Positions 1 through 8,783 of a stretch of DNA of 64,000 bases are shown one piece after another. Positions within the stretch are counted from its first letter, which is position 1, and the number at the start of each line of letters is the position of its first letter. This stretch comes from Salinibacter grassmerensis. GTDB lineage: Bacteria > Bacteroidota > Rhodothermia > Rhodothermales > Salinibacteraceae. The stretch covers positions 718,818-782,817 of the forward strand of contig NZ_CAMTTF010000001.1 of assembly GCF_947077765.1 (NCBI RefSeq), read 5' to 3'. The notes below the pieces were generated by a model, which saw nothing but the letters and a program-made list of their open reading frames with translations, had not been told where the DNA came from and ran no database searches. A program made the translations under genes and the position numbers.

Positions 1-2
1 GG

Positions 3-164
3 GGTGTTCAGTACACTATGATTATAATAGCGGCCTCCTTAGCAGCGATCGACTTGTTGAATGCAGGAGTTCTTCTCTCGGCAGGTCTTTCAGCGGGCTT
101 TATTGGAGGGGCTATTGCCTCTTGGGGAGTCATACATTACCACTACAGTAAAGTACAAAAATAA
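3..164 (+). CDS. C-terminal end of an unidentified membrane protein (5' partial)
   Basis: A reading frame is open from base 3 to a TAA at 162-164 and enters from outside the window. An internal ATG lies at 18, but the frame upstream of it is open, so this is probably the tail of a longer protein. The visible peptide has one long hydrophobic stretch rich in Ala, Gly, Leu and Ile, followed by a short tail with His, Tyr and Lys. That is compatible with the last transmembrane helix of a polysaccharide chain-length or export protein, which would suit the sulfotransferase starting 9 bases later. The family assignment is a guess from context. Confidence 0.4.
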   Translation, partial: GVQYTMIIIAASLAAIDLLNAGVLLSAGLSAGFIGGAIASWGVIHYHYSKVQK

Positions 165-173
165 CGACAATGG

Positions 174-1214
174 ATGTCATTCTTAGTTGAGAAGGCGAAA
201 AAAGAGGGCATAGCGAGCGCAGCTAAATTTCTGCTCAATCGTGGGGTGAGGGCCCTGCAGAATTGGAAGCCGGTTTGGACGCCACGCCGGACGTACATTC
301 CCCTCGACTCCGTGAGTATCGAGCGTCCTGTCTTTTTTCTGGGCACTCAAGGAGGGGGACTTACTCTTGTTTCTCGGACACTGCGTCGGAGTGGCCAGTT
401 CGTCATGATCGGAGGTGGATCAGCCTTTTGGATGGGCAATGACGAGATGGATAAATTTCACGTTGGACATGAATCACTGCCCGACGAAATGGCCCTACGA
501 AGTCCAGGCTACCACAACATGACAGGCCGAGAGGAGGATCACCCCATATTCGGATTGGAGCGTAGCTGGGCATACGCCACGGACGAGTTGCTTCCGCGCT
601 ACCGGATGACTCGCGACGATTACTCGGAGAAACTCGAGCGGGAGTTCAAAAACTTCATTCGGCGTAGTATCAGGGCGTACTCGGAGGACGGAAGGGAGTC
701 GCGTTTCCTAGATATGTCACAGAGCTACTCGCTGAAGGTCCCCCTTCTGCGAGAATTCTTTCCTGAGGCAAAGTTCATTGTTGTGACTCGAAATCCCTAT
801 GTGATGTGCTGGCGTGAAGTGACTCGCCGCCCAGATCATAAATATCGTCTATGGAACAAGCGGCCATCTTTCGAAGAAGGGCTTCGCTTGGCCGCACAGC
901 ACTGGGGAAACACTTACCGAATCGCACTCGATGATTTGGGAGCTAGGGATGACTGGATCAGAATTAAGTTTGAGAAGTTTCTGGAAGAACCCAAAGAAAA
1001 GATAAGGGAAATGTCAGTTCTTTGTGGGTTGAAATTTAAGGATAATATGTTGCCAAGCGAGAATGATAAAATTCCTTTAGGTTCGAAAGCATCCAAAAAG
1101 TGGCACCCTATAAGAAAGACAATAAACAAAAAATACAAAAATGAAATAAGTAAAGAGGCTAAATGTATAATAAACGAGGAAATAAATAAAGAAATTGAAA
1201 AGACAGATTACTAA
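174..1214 (+). CDS. Sulfotransferase family protein (PAPS-dependent)
   Basis: The 346-residue protein reads as a PAPS-dependent sulfotransferase, probably adding sulfate to a polysaccharide or a glycolipid. A 5'-phosphosulfate loop variant (FLGTQGGGLTLVSRTL, about residues 55-70) takes the place of the usual GxxRSGTT motif. The 3'-phosphate-binding strand FIVVTRNPYVMCWREVTRR lies at about residues 200-220. The loop is unusual because it lacks the common Lys/Arg-Ser-Gly order, so substrate and activity are uncertain. The first two thirds have moderate GC, but from about base 960 the gene turns very AT-rich with Lys-rich coding and ATA codons. It is followed after 3 bases by a methyltransferase, which suggests one transcript. 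Confidence 0.75.
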   Translation: MSFLVEKAKKEGIASAAKFLLNRGVRALQNWKPVWTPRRTYIPLDSVSIERPVFFLGTQGGGLTLVSRTLRRSGQFVMIGGGSAFWMGNDEMDKFHVGHESLPDEMALRSPGYHNMTGREEDHPIFGLERSWAYATDELLPRYRMTRDDYSEKLEREFKNFIRRSIRAYSEDGRESRFLDMSQSYSLKVPLLREFFPEAKFIVVTRNPYVMCWREVTRRPDHKYRLWNKRPSFEEGLRLAAQHWGNTYRIALDDLGARDDWIRIKFEKFLEEPKEKIREMSVLCGLKFKDNMLPSENDKIPLGSKASKKWHPIRKTINKKYKNEISKEAKCIINEEINKEIEKTDY

Positions 1215-1217
1215 AAT

Positions 1218-1943
1218 ATGAATAATGAAAAAAATAGAGTATACGAAAAATATGTATCTTCTGGGCAAGCAGGTAATGTAAGTATAGATGGGGGTAGACT
1301 AGTTGAGGTAAAAAAAGTAATAGATGAGCACGTACCTAAAGATAAAAGTTGTAGGGTAATAGACATAGGGTGTGGATATGGAATATATTTGAAAGAACTA
1401 AAAGAGAGGGGCTACGAAAAAATAAAGGGAGTGGATGTATCTTCAGAGCAGGTAGAAGCGGCCAAAAAAAATGGTCTAAAAAATATACAAAGAAAACAGG
1501 CTTTGAGTTTTCTTGAAGAAGAGAAAGATGAATCCGTTGATGTAGTGCTTATGATAGACATAATAGAACATATGAACAAGGAGAAGACATTTTCAGTCAT
1601 GGATGAAGTATGCAGGGTTTTACGGAAAGGGGGGAAGTGTATTATACATGTTCCAAACGCTCAGGGGATTTTCGGGATGCGTGTTCGCTATGGCGACCTG
1701 ACCCATGAGCGGGCCTTTTCTCCGAAATCCATTCGGCAGCTGCTGCGAACAACAGGCTTTACGAACGTGAGCGTCTTTGAGGATAAGCCTGTTGTTCACG
1801 GTATTCCGAGCTTGGGCAGAAGGATGCTCTGGGAAGTGATGACTCCCGTTCTGAAACTGTTATTACTCGTGGAGTCTCCTGGAGCCGAGAGCCTCGCCAT
1901 GAGCCAAAATTTACTGGTCACGGCTTTTAAAAATGGAGAATAA
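1218..1943 (+). CDS. Class I SAM-dependent methyltransferase
   Basis: The 241-residue protein has the class I methyltransferase signature. Motif I (VIDIGCGYG) is at residues 47-55, an acidic strand end (GVDVSSEQ) near residue 75, and motif IV-like VLMIDIIEHM at about 110-119, followed by LRKGGKCIIHVPN. It belongs to the Methyltransf_11/23 type common in polysaccharide loci, where members methylate sugars or lipid-linked glycans. The ATG lies 3 bases after the preceding stop, so the genes are probably co-transcribed. The first 420 bases are extremely AT-rich (12 of 60 bases are G or C in 1201-1260), while the end is not (35 of 60 in 1681-1740). The acceptor cannot be read from the sequence. 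Confidence 0.8.
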   Translation: MNNEKNRVYEKYVSSGQAGNVSIDGGRLVEVKKVIDEHVPKDKSCRVIDIGCGYGIYLKELKERGYEKIKGVDVSSEQVEAAKKNGLKNIQRKQALSFLEEEKDESVDVVLMIDIIEHMNKEKTFSVMDEVCRVLRKGGKCIIHVPNAQGIFGMRVRYGDLTHERAFSPKSIRQLLRTTGFTNVSVFEDKPVVHGIPSLGRRMLWEVMTPVLKLLLLVESPGAESLAMSQNLLVTAFKNGE

Positions 1944-2041
1944 GCTGAAGCAACCATTGACGAAATAATAAGGGGGTGACTAAATTTGGATTGCATTGCT
2001 AAGTGCTTTTTTCAGTTTCGTAAAATAAAAAATAAAATATA

Positions 2042-3037
2042 ATGGAAGGCAGTAATGGGCCGATTTTTATAATAGGTCGCCCACATAGTGGGAATACAAT
2101 GCTTACAGATATGCTAGGAAGGCATCCAGATATACGTTCATATCGAGGAGAAGATCACTTTTTCGAAAAATATAATTCCATCAAAAAAATAGAAAATAAT
2201 GAAAAGAAGTTTGATAGAATAATCGAAGAAGTAATAGGAGGAATGGACTCAGAGGCTAGCGAAAGAAGAGGTAGCAATATATACACAGAGTTTAATTCAG
2301 AAGGTATTAAAAGTAAATCCATACATGAGGTTTATGAAGAAGGAAAACGTTATTTTGCAAAAAAAGAGAATTCCAAAAGGTGGGCCCAGAAAGCTACATC
2401 ATATATATTCTACGTAGATGATATAATAGATAGGTTGCCAAGTTCAAAATTCATATTTGTCGTAAGAAACCCGATGGACATTGCGGCATCTAAAAAGCGA
2501 AGGGGCGATGAGGAGAAATGGTTTCGTACCCTTTGGGGCTGGTCTAGAGGGGTGCGAAAAGCATATAACGTTGGAGACAAACTTGATAAAAAAATACTGA
2601 TAGTAAAGTACGAAGATATAGTAAAAAAACCAAATAGAGAATTAAAAAAAGTATCGTCTTTTTTAGACATAGATTATACCGACTCGTTCCTAGATATCCC
2701 CCATGTTAACCGGTCAGAGACTCCGTACAACAAGAAGAGTGATGAAAGAGGCCTGAATAGTGATCGTGTCTTTTACTTTGTTAACGAACTGACAACCGAG
2801 GAGGCGGCATCGGTTCGATGGCTGGTGGACGAAGAGCTTCTTCAAAAGGTGTATCCTGACCTTTCCGGAGGGAAGGATGTAGGTACCATTGAGACACTCA
2901 CCAAAGTCTTGAGTATTACATTCACTGGCATTACACATTTATTCAAAGATCAAGGCTCCCTGTTTCTTACTGAGCCGCAACGTGCTTTGAGTCGATTGCG
3001 ATTGCGTCTTTTCGGCAATAACCAGAACTCGGATTGA
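2042..3037 (+). CDS. Sulfotransferase family protein (PAPS-dependent)
   Basis: This 331-residue protein is a clearer Sulfotransfer_3-type enzyme. IFIIGRPHSGNTMLTDML at residues 8-25 is the 5'-phosphosulfate-binding loop and FIFVVRNPMDIAASKKRR at about 137-155 the 3'-phosphate-binding segment. A later KYEDIVKKP is typical of the family. It should transfer sulfate from PAPS to a sugar hydroxyl, but the acceptor is unknown. About the first 650 bases are AT-rich (11 of 60 G or C in 2161-2220) and use ATA and AGA codons; from about 2690 the composition moves toward the rest of the window (29 of 60 in 2761-2820). The 98-base gap before it is also AT-rich. Confidence 0.82.
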   Translation: MEGSNGPIFIIGRPHSGNTMLTDMLGRHPDIRSYRGEDHFFEKYNSIKKIENNEKKFDRIIEEVIGGMDSEASERRGSNIYTEFNSEGIKSKSIHEVYEEGKRYFAKKENSKRWAQKATSYIFYVDDIIDRLPSSKFIFVVRNPMDIAASKKRRGDEEKWFRTLWGWSRGVRKAYNVGDKLDKKILIVKYEDIVKKPNRELKKVSSFLDIDYTDSFLDIPHVNRSETPYNKKSDERGLNSDRVFYFVNELTTEEAASVRWLVDEELLQKVYPDLSGGKDVGTIETLTKVLSITFTGITHLFKDQGSLFLTEPQRALSRLRLRLFGNNQNSD

Positions 3038-3249
3038 GTGCAGGTTCCCAGTTCCAAAATGTACTATTGCCCCATGTAGTGTTGGTGCCTAATACTTCTC
3101 TATTTCTGGGAAAGTATTAAAGACAACTCATCCAGTAGTCAAATTTGGAAAGTGTTTGGTGGACGTCCTTTCACCTGAAATGATGTAAATTTACTTTCCC
3201 AACTACACGTTCTCGACAGTCACAGAAGTTTAGACTTCAGATCGTCGAT

Positions 3250-4083
3250 ATGGCCTCAAATGTACGAATGCCTTCAAACCTGGCCGAGGAGTTTGAATCC
3301 ACCGAGACAACAATTCGAACCTGGCTGAGTCGAGCTTATCAATAAGAGGAATGAGTGGCTCTCTACAGACGAGTGAAACAGCCGCATGAGTTGGACCAGG
3401 AGCAGAACATAACTTTTTAAGGCGACGTCCTAATTCGCCCGGTAGAAGGAAGAAGTACATCTTAAATCGTCGTATTCGAGATGTGCATCCCTTAGGCCAA
3501 ACTTTCAATCTGCGTTGTGTAGTCTTGATGGAGAGGACGGCCTTCCATGACCTTCAGAAGTGACCGTAGGCGCCCTGCTCCTAATCTCTGATTGTGACTT
3601 TGTTGCTGACAGCACCCACAGGCCCTAGGTAACAGATGTCACTTACGTGCCGAGGTATAAGGGCTATTTGTACACGGCAGTCGTTCCCGATGCCAAAAGC
3701 GGTAAGGTTGTCACCAATGATATATAGGCTGAACTGGCCCTCGAAGCACTGGGTATGATCGCTAAGCGGTGACGTTCAGGCGAGATGTTCACCACCTCAA
3801 TCAAGAGAAAACGCACCACGGGCTCACTACAAAGCGATCGGTTCGTCAAGCGCTGTAAGGAGGCCGGCGTGCGACTTCGAGGGGGCAGTTAAAGACTACT
3901 ATCCAATGCTATGTGCAAGCTCGTCTCCACGAAGATCGAATGTAAACTGATCGAGCGTTTGCTACAAAATGGAAGGTTCGTTTCTCGGTTCGAGTTAATC
4001 GAGGACCGGTACAATCCCGAATGTTTGCACCCCGATCTTGGCTATTGGTCGTCATAGCGCTACGAAGAAGAGTACCACTCCCG
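3250..4083 (+). pseudogene. Fossil IS3-family transposase (orfA plus orfB remnants)
   Basis: No open frame survives here, but conceptual translation shows a decayed IS3-type transposase. Bases 3250-3345 encode an OrfA-like helix-turn-helix stretch (NLAEEFESTETTIRTWL) ended by a TAA. From 3629 one frame reads VTDVTYVPRYKGYLYTAVV, then a QSDRF segment where IS3 integrases have HSDRG, then YNPECLHPDLGYWSS and YEEEY, which matches the conserved IS3 C-terminal signature. At least four in-frame stops interrupt that frame, and the usual catalytic Glu region is altered. Terminal repeats were not recognised, so the element's edges are unknown. It lies between a sulfotransferase and the Wzy-like gene. 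Confidence 0.75.
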
Positions 4084-4169
4084 AGACCACTCGCGAGGGA
4101 CCTCGATTGCCCGTCGCGGCTTGAAAGCCGTCAACTGTCGTTTAAAGTGGGTCAATCCCAGATTCGGAG

Positions 4170-5390
4170 ATGAATACCACGTATGCTCATCAGAACACAT
4201 CTTGGTATAAGGTGAGGAAGTCTGGTCTTTTGGTTGTAGGAGTTGCGCTGTGGTACTCGTTGTTGGTACCCATGCTCGACGTCGCGTCGATAGCGGGATA
4301 TATTGCGCGGATTGCAATCGTCTTGTTTGGGGTTGGTCTTCTTGCGAAAAGGATTGTTAGTCGCTTTCTACAAAGGCGAATGCCGTTAAAAGCAACACTG
4401 CTCATTTTTGGACTGTCTACTGTTGCGGTTACGAACGCTTTAGGATCCGGAGAAATCTCGAAATTCATTGACTTTGTTGCGTTCTTCGGGGGGGTTGCGG
4501 GTTACTTTCTGATTGCTGAGCGTTATCCCTTGAAGAAAAAAGATGTTTTTGTCTTTACGGCAACAGTGTTAATATCTGGGGTGATACTCGAAGTAACAGG
4601 AGCACCTGGTACTCGTGGTGAATTTGGGTTGATTCCATTCTCAGGTGAAAGCTGGAAAGTACTGATCAAGTCGCCCCACTTTACAGGATGGGGAGGGTTA
4701 TTTTTTCTTTTCGTGAGCCTTCTTCTTTCACAAGAGAGGGGGTGGGGGCTAAGATATTTCCAATTGTTCTTGATAGGTTGGTATCTAATTATATTTTCGG
4801 GTAGTCGGAGCTCTATTGCAGCAGCATTAGCGGCAGTCGCGCTCTGGTTTTCGGGAACAGCGCGTCGTATGATAATGCGAAGCCCATACTTGGGCGTCTT
4901 GATAACATTCTTGGCTGGGCTCTCCATGTATCTTGCTCCAATTGTAATATTTGAGTCGTTGAGGACTGAGGGATTTCTTGGGAGGCTTTTGAAAATCTCT
5001 CCTGGCCAGGAGGACGTCACGGCGGGGCGCTTTTTAACCTGGCTGTATCACCTGGAGTTGTTCTTTGAAAATTTTTGGACTGGAGCAGAGACGAGTATGG
5101 TAACTGAGGCAGGAGATACCGTCGGAAGGGAGCTAACTGCCTCCAACGAGTCCTTCTTCACGAAGGTACTGGCAAAGCATGGGGTTTTTGGGATTCTTTT
5201 TCATTTTCTATTCCTTTTTATTTCTTGGTATTCCATCGATAAAAAATCTTACGAAGCGTATATTTTGAGCGTAGTTTTTGCTATTATAACGGCAGCCTCC
5301 GGAGTATTTGGTTCAACATATTATGTTTATTCAGTATTAGGATACTGGCTTTTCTTTTCGTTGGTATTTCTTTCTTCTGATCGGTCCTGA
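4170..5390 (+). CDS. Wzy/O-antigen ligase-like polysaccharide polymerase
   Basis: The 406-residue protein is very hydrophobic, with roughly ten transmembrane helices. One long loop near the middle contains SGSRSS followed by a TAGRFLTWLYHLELFF segment, the pattern of the O-antigen ligase/Wzy_C family (PF04932). Such proteins polymerise or ligate lipid-linked oligosaccharide units on the outer face of the inner membrane. Its place among glycosyltransferases and sulfotransferases supports a polymerase role. The ATG follows the fossil IS3 element by about 86 bases and the stop is 3 bases before the next gene. GC is lower than in the rest of the window, as is common for wzy genes. Polymerase versus ligase cannot be separated here. 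Confidence 0.75.
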   Translation: MNTTYAHQNTSWYKVRKSGLLVVGVALWYSLLVPMLDVASIAGYIARIAIVLFGVGLLAKRIVSRFLQRRMPLKATLLIFGLSTVAVTNALGSGEISKFIDFVAFFGGVAGYFLIAERYPLKKKDVFVFTATVLISGVILEVTGAPGTRGEFGLIPFSGESWKVLIKSPHFTGWGGLFFLFVSLLLSQERGWGLRYFQLFLIGWYLIIFSGSRSSIAAALAAVALWFSGTARRMIMRSPYLGVLITFLAGLSMYLAPIVIFESLRTEGFLGRLLKISPGQEDVTAGRFLTWLYHLELFFENFWTGAETSMVTEAGDTVGRELTASNESFFTKVLAKHGVFGILFHFLFLFISWYSIDKKSYEAYILSVVFAIITAASGVFGSTYYVYSVLGYWLFFSLVFLSSDRS

Positions 5391-5393
5391 TAG

Positions 5394-6605
5394 ATGGATT
5401 TCAGCATTGCTATTGTAGTTCCTTCTCTGCCAACTGGGGGAGGAGTTTCAAACGTTGCTCGATTTTTATACCGAGGCCTTCAACGTCAGCCCGGATACAA
5501 TCCACAGTATGTGTCTCTTGCAACCCGACGGGATGACTCCGCTAGCGTGCGAATCGTAGACCCCGCAACATGGACCTCTGGCATTCAGATTGAGAATGGA
5601 ACGGATGAGAGTAATCCCTACCGTCACGTCGGTGCGTTTCTCACAGAGTTCGAGTTTCAACGATATCGACCTCGACCCGAACTCACGCGTATTCTCGACG
5701 AATACGATTTGGTTCAGGTCGTAGCGGGACATCCGGCCTGGGCACTAGTGGCCGGAAATGTAGATCAACCAGTTGCTCTGCAGGTTGCCACGCTTGCAAA
5801 TGTTGAGCGGGCAATGAAGCGACAAGAGGGAGGAGGACTCATTGGAACGTGGCGCTCATGGATGACGAAAGTTGCGACGTGGATAGGAGACCGAGCCCTC
5901 CATCAGGTCGATGCGGTATTTGTCGAAAATGACTGGATGTACGATTACGTGCAAGAGACCGCTCCATCGACAGAGGCGGTCTTTGCCCCTCCTGGGATGG
6001 ATGTCGATACCTTCGTACCGTCGTCAACATCTTTCACGGAGCGCGACTACATCCTCTCGGTCGGACGATTTGGTGACCCCCGAAAAAACGCACCTCTTTT
6101 ATTCGAGGCGTATACTCGGATCCGAAAGGCTCTGGGTGATGAGGCGCCTCCACTTATTCTTGCAGGCCGGACGGGGCCCTCAAGCGAGGCTTGGGAGGTA
6201 GCCGAGCAGTGCGATGTCCGTCAACACGTTACCTTTATAGAAGACGTCTCGTATGATCGGCTCGTCGAGCTTTACCAGGAGGCAAAATTGTTTCTCCTTT
6301 CTTCGGATGAAGAAGGCCTTGGTCTCGTTATCTTAGAAGCCATGGCTTGTGGAATCCCCGTTGTGAGTACGGACTGCGGGGGGCCGTCCACCGTGGTTCA
6401 AGAGGAGGAAACGGGACGGCTCGTTCCGAAACGGGATCCCGACAGGCTAGCAAGTGAAGCGGTAGACCTTTTGCAGAATCCCTCACTACTTCGAGAGTAC
6501 GGACAGAACGCACGGAAACTCCTTGTTAACCAGTTTTCTGAAGAGGCCACCATGAGGGAGTTTCTAGATGTATACGAAGTCCTTTTGGCGAAAACACATT
6601 CTTAA
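5394..6605 (+). CDS. Glycosyltransferase, GT4 type
   Basis: The 403-residue protein has a GT-B architecture. The N-terminal half begins with PSLPTGGGVSNVARFL and binds the acceptor. The C-terminal half carries YILSVGRFGDPRKN, a long nucleotide-binding domain and the GT4 donor motif DEEGLGLVILEAMACGIPVV, whose EEGLGLVILE stretch corresponds to the family EX7E motif. It should add one sugar from a nucleotide-sugar donor to the growing polysaccharide unit at the cytoplasmic membrane. The ATG lies 3 bases after the wzy-like stop, so both are likely in one operon. Donor and acceptor are not predictable from the sequence. Confidence 0.85.
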   Translation: MDFSIAIVVPSLPTGGGVSNVARFLYRGLQRQPGYNPQYVSLATRRDDSASVRIVDPATWTSGIQIENGTDESNPYRHVGAFLTEFEFQRYRPRPELTRILDEYDLVQVVAGHPAWALVAGNVDQPVALQVATLANVERAMKRQEGGGLIGTWRSWMTKVATWIGDRALHQVDAVFVENDWMYDYVQETAPSTEAVFAPPGMDVDTFVPSSTSFTERDYILSVGRFGDPRKNAPLLFEAYTRIRKALGDEAPPLILAGRTGPSSEAWEVAEQCDVRQHVTFIEDVSYDRLVELYQEAKLFLLSSDEEGLGLVILEAMACGIPVVSTDCGGPSTVVQEEETGRLVPKRDPDRLASEAVDLLQNPSLLREYGQNARKLLVNQFSEEATMREFLDVYEVLLAKTHS

Positions 6606-6623
6606 TCAGTTCCCTACGTCGTT

Positions 6624-7805
6624 GTGAAGCTGCTCTTCATTACGCCATTCTACAAGCCCGCTCACGTCTACGGGGGGCCGACTCGGAGTATACCCGGCTT
6701 ATGTGAGGGATTGGCGCAGCGCGGATGCGAAGTGGAAGTGATGACGACCAATGCGAATGGGGAGGATAAGCTTAATGTGGAAACGGGGCAGCCCATTGAT
6801 CAGGATGGAGTGCCTGTCACCTATTTCGATCAATCCACGATACGAGATCAGTTTTTTTGGTCCTCCGATCTTCGAGACGCTTGTCGGAGAAGAGTTGAGG
6901 AGTTCGACTACGTGTATGTTTACGGAATTTGGAACTACCCAGCAATTGCGGCAGGGGCAGCCTGTCGAGAGAAAAACGTGCCGTATATCATATCTCCGCG
7001 AACTGGGCTTATGGAGTGGCCCTTACAGCAGGGGTGGCTTCGAAAAAAGGCATATCTCTGGCTTTTCGGATACCAGTATCTTGAAGGAGCCTGGGCCATT
7101 CACTATACCACGGAGGTTGAAAAGAGAGAATCGGAGCAATTGAAGTTTGATGTCCCGGGATTTGTCGTCCCAAATTGCATGGATTTTTCGGAGTTTGATC
7201 AGTTGCCTGATGCAGGATACTTCCGAAAACGATATGGGATCTCGGAGGATGCCCCTCTTTTGTTGTTTCTGAGTCGAATTGAGCCTCGAAAAGGACTTGA
7301 ACTTTCCTTTCGTGCTTTTGCGCGAGTCAGAAGCAATGTGCCAAATGCTCACTTCATAGTTGCTGGACCAGGAGAAGAGGAGTATGTACAGCAGCTGCAG
7401 GAGCTTACAGTTGAGTTGGGAATTGGAGAAGCAACGACATTCACTGGTTTTGTGGATGCTGCTGAGCGCCTCGAAGCGCTTGTTGATGCAAATATGTTTA
7501 TCTTGACTTCGTATACAGAGAACTTCGCGATGGCAGCGGTTGAGGCGATGGCGTCCCAGACGCCAGTGTTGCTTTCCGAAGAGGTTGGCGTAGCAAAGAA
7601 TGCCGATGCGGTACGAGCAGGCATCTCTGTTCCGCTTGAAGAAGACGAAATCACGGAGTACCTCGGGAAGGTTTTGAGCTCGCCCTCTTTGCAAGAGAAA
7701 ATGGGGAGAAATGGGCCGAGTCACGTGCGGTCGAGCTACCGACCCGAGTCGGTTGCTGAGCAAATGGTTCAAGCAATACAGCAGCGTCGAGAGGATTCTG
7801 CGTAG
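6624..7805 (+). CDS. Glycosyltransferase, GT4 type (GTG start)
   Basis: The 393-residue GT-B protein starts with KLLFITPFYKPAHVYGGPTR, a typical N-terminus of GT4 enzymes acting on exopolysaccharide. The donor-binding half includes LLFLSRIEPRKGLEL, HFIVAGPGEEE and the EX7E-like region ENFAMAAVEAMASQTPVL. I place the start at the GTG at 6624 because the conserved KLLFITPF strand follows it directly and no in-frame ATG precedes it. It sits 18 bases after the previous glycosyltransferase and probably extends the same glycan. The sugar donor is unknown. Confidence 0.85.
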   Translation: MKLLFITPFYKPAHVYGGPTRSIPGLCEGLAQRGCEVEVMTTNANGEDKLNVETGQPIDQDGVPVTYFDQSTIRDQFFWSSDLRDACRRRVEEFDYVYVYGIWNYPAIAAGAACREKNVPYIISPRTGLMEWPLQQGWLRKKAYLWLFGYQYLEGAWAIHYTTEVEKRESEQLKFDVPGFVVPNCMDFSEFDQLPDAGYFRKRYGISEDAPLLLFLSRIEPRKGLELSFRAFARVRSNVPNAHFIVAGPGEEEYVQQLQELTVELGIGEATTFTGFVDAAERLEALVDANMFILTSYTENFAMAAVEAMASQTPVLLSEEVGVAKNADAVRAGISVPLEEDEITEYLGKVLSSPSLQEKMGRNGPSHVRSSYRPESVAEQMVQAIQQRREDSA

Positions 7806-7846
7806 GGGGTCTTGCATTTCGCTATGACGTCGAATGGTATGCTTTT

Positions 7847-8755
7847 GTGGTGAGCTTAGAACATCTCCTCAAGAATTTTGCACGATCATATGCTCCTCCT
7901 ACAGGGGCGCAGTACGCCAGAAGGTTATTTACCTACTGGCGCTACTGGCGTCAAAAACGTCGTTCTCACGCAGGATACCGGAAATACGGAGAAAGATATC
8001 CACATAACCTGCTGTTTGTGGCAGGTCTTCCGAAAAGCGGGACGAGTTGGATGGAAAGTATGCTCGCCAGTTATCCTGGATTTCACCACACGATGATTCC
8101 GGAGGCTGTCGAGTATGAATTGGAGGCAGCCGGAAGTCACGATTACGAGCTTCCCTCAGATCTTGCGTCACGATTTGAGAATGCGCTCACAGTTTTGAAG
8201 CTACACGCCCCCGGTTCGCCTCGCAATATTGATATCTTAAGGCAACAAGAGATTCCCTACTTGGTCATGTACCGGGATCTTCGGGATGTGGCGGTCAGCC
8301 ATTACTTCTACGTGCGCCGCACACCGTGGCATCCGGAATATCCAGAATATAAGGAACTGTCCATAACTGAGGGAATCCGCCGTTTCGGAAAAACTCTTCT
8401 TCCGGAGTTCGGAAACTGGATCCGCTCCTGGAACGCAAATAGAGATGCCAGGTTGAGCCTCGCACTCCGATATGAGGATCTATTGGACGATACTGAAACT
8501 TACTTTTGGAAGGCTGCCTCACATTTTGGGTTAGACAACTCAAAAGAAATGGTTCGGGAGATTGTTGACGCTCACCGCTTTGAAAATGTGACGGGCGGAC
8601 GCTCGCGTGGAGAGCAAGATGCCCAGAGCTTTGTGCGAAAGGGGATCGCTGGAGACTGGCGATCCCATTTTACAAGTGATACCAAGACTTTGTACAAGGA
8701 AGAAATAGGAGATCTCTTGATCGAGTTGGGGTATGAGGAGGGAAAGAAATGGTAG
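7847..8755 (+). CDS. Sulfotransferase (Sulfotransfer_1 type, GTG start)
   Basis: The 302-residue protein carries the canonical 5'-phosphosulfate loop LPKSGTSWMESML at about residues 59-71 and the 3'-phosphate segment YRDLRDVAVSHYFYVRR at about 142-158. A C-terminal RKGIAGDWRSHFT is the PAPS-contacting RKGxxGDW motif. This is the most complete sulfotransferase of the three in the cluster and should use PAPS to sulfate a glycan or lipid. The start is a GTG at 7847 (a second GTG at 7850 is equally possible), since nearby ATGs are out of frame. It follows a glycosyltransferase on the same strand. Confidence 0.88.
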   Translation: MVSLEHLLKNFARSYAPPTGAQYARRLFTYWRYWRQKRRSHAGYRKYGERYPHNLLFVAGLPKSGTSWMESMLASYPGFHHTMIPEAVEYELEAAGSHDYELPSDLASRFENALTVLKLHAPGSPRNIDILRQQEIPYLVMYRDLRDVAVSHYFYVRRTPWHPEYPEYKELSITEGIRRFGKTLLPEFGNWIRSWNANRDARLSLALRYEDLLDDTETYFWKAASHFGLDNSKEMVREIVDAHRFENVTGGRSRGEQDAQSFVRKGIAGDWRSHFTSDTKTLYKEEIGDLLIELGYEEGKKW

Positions 8756-8783
8756 CTTTTGTCAAATAGACTATGTTCGTCCT

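Noticed and set aside
1993-2012. GC-poor hairpin followed by six T bases between the methyltransferase and sulfotransferase genes
   Set aside because: The possible stem is only three or four pairs with a bulge, too weak to call a terminator in AT-rich DNA.
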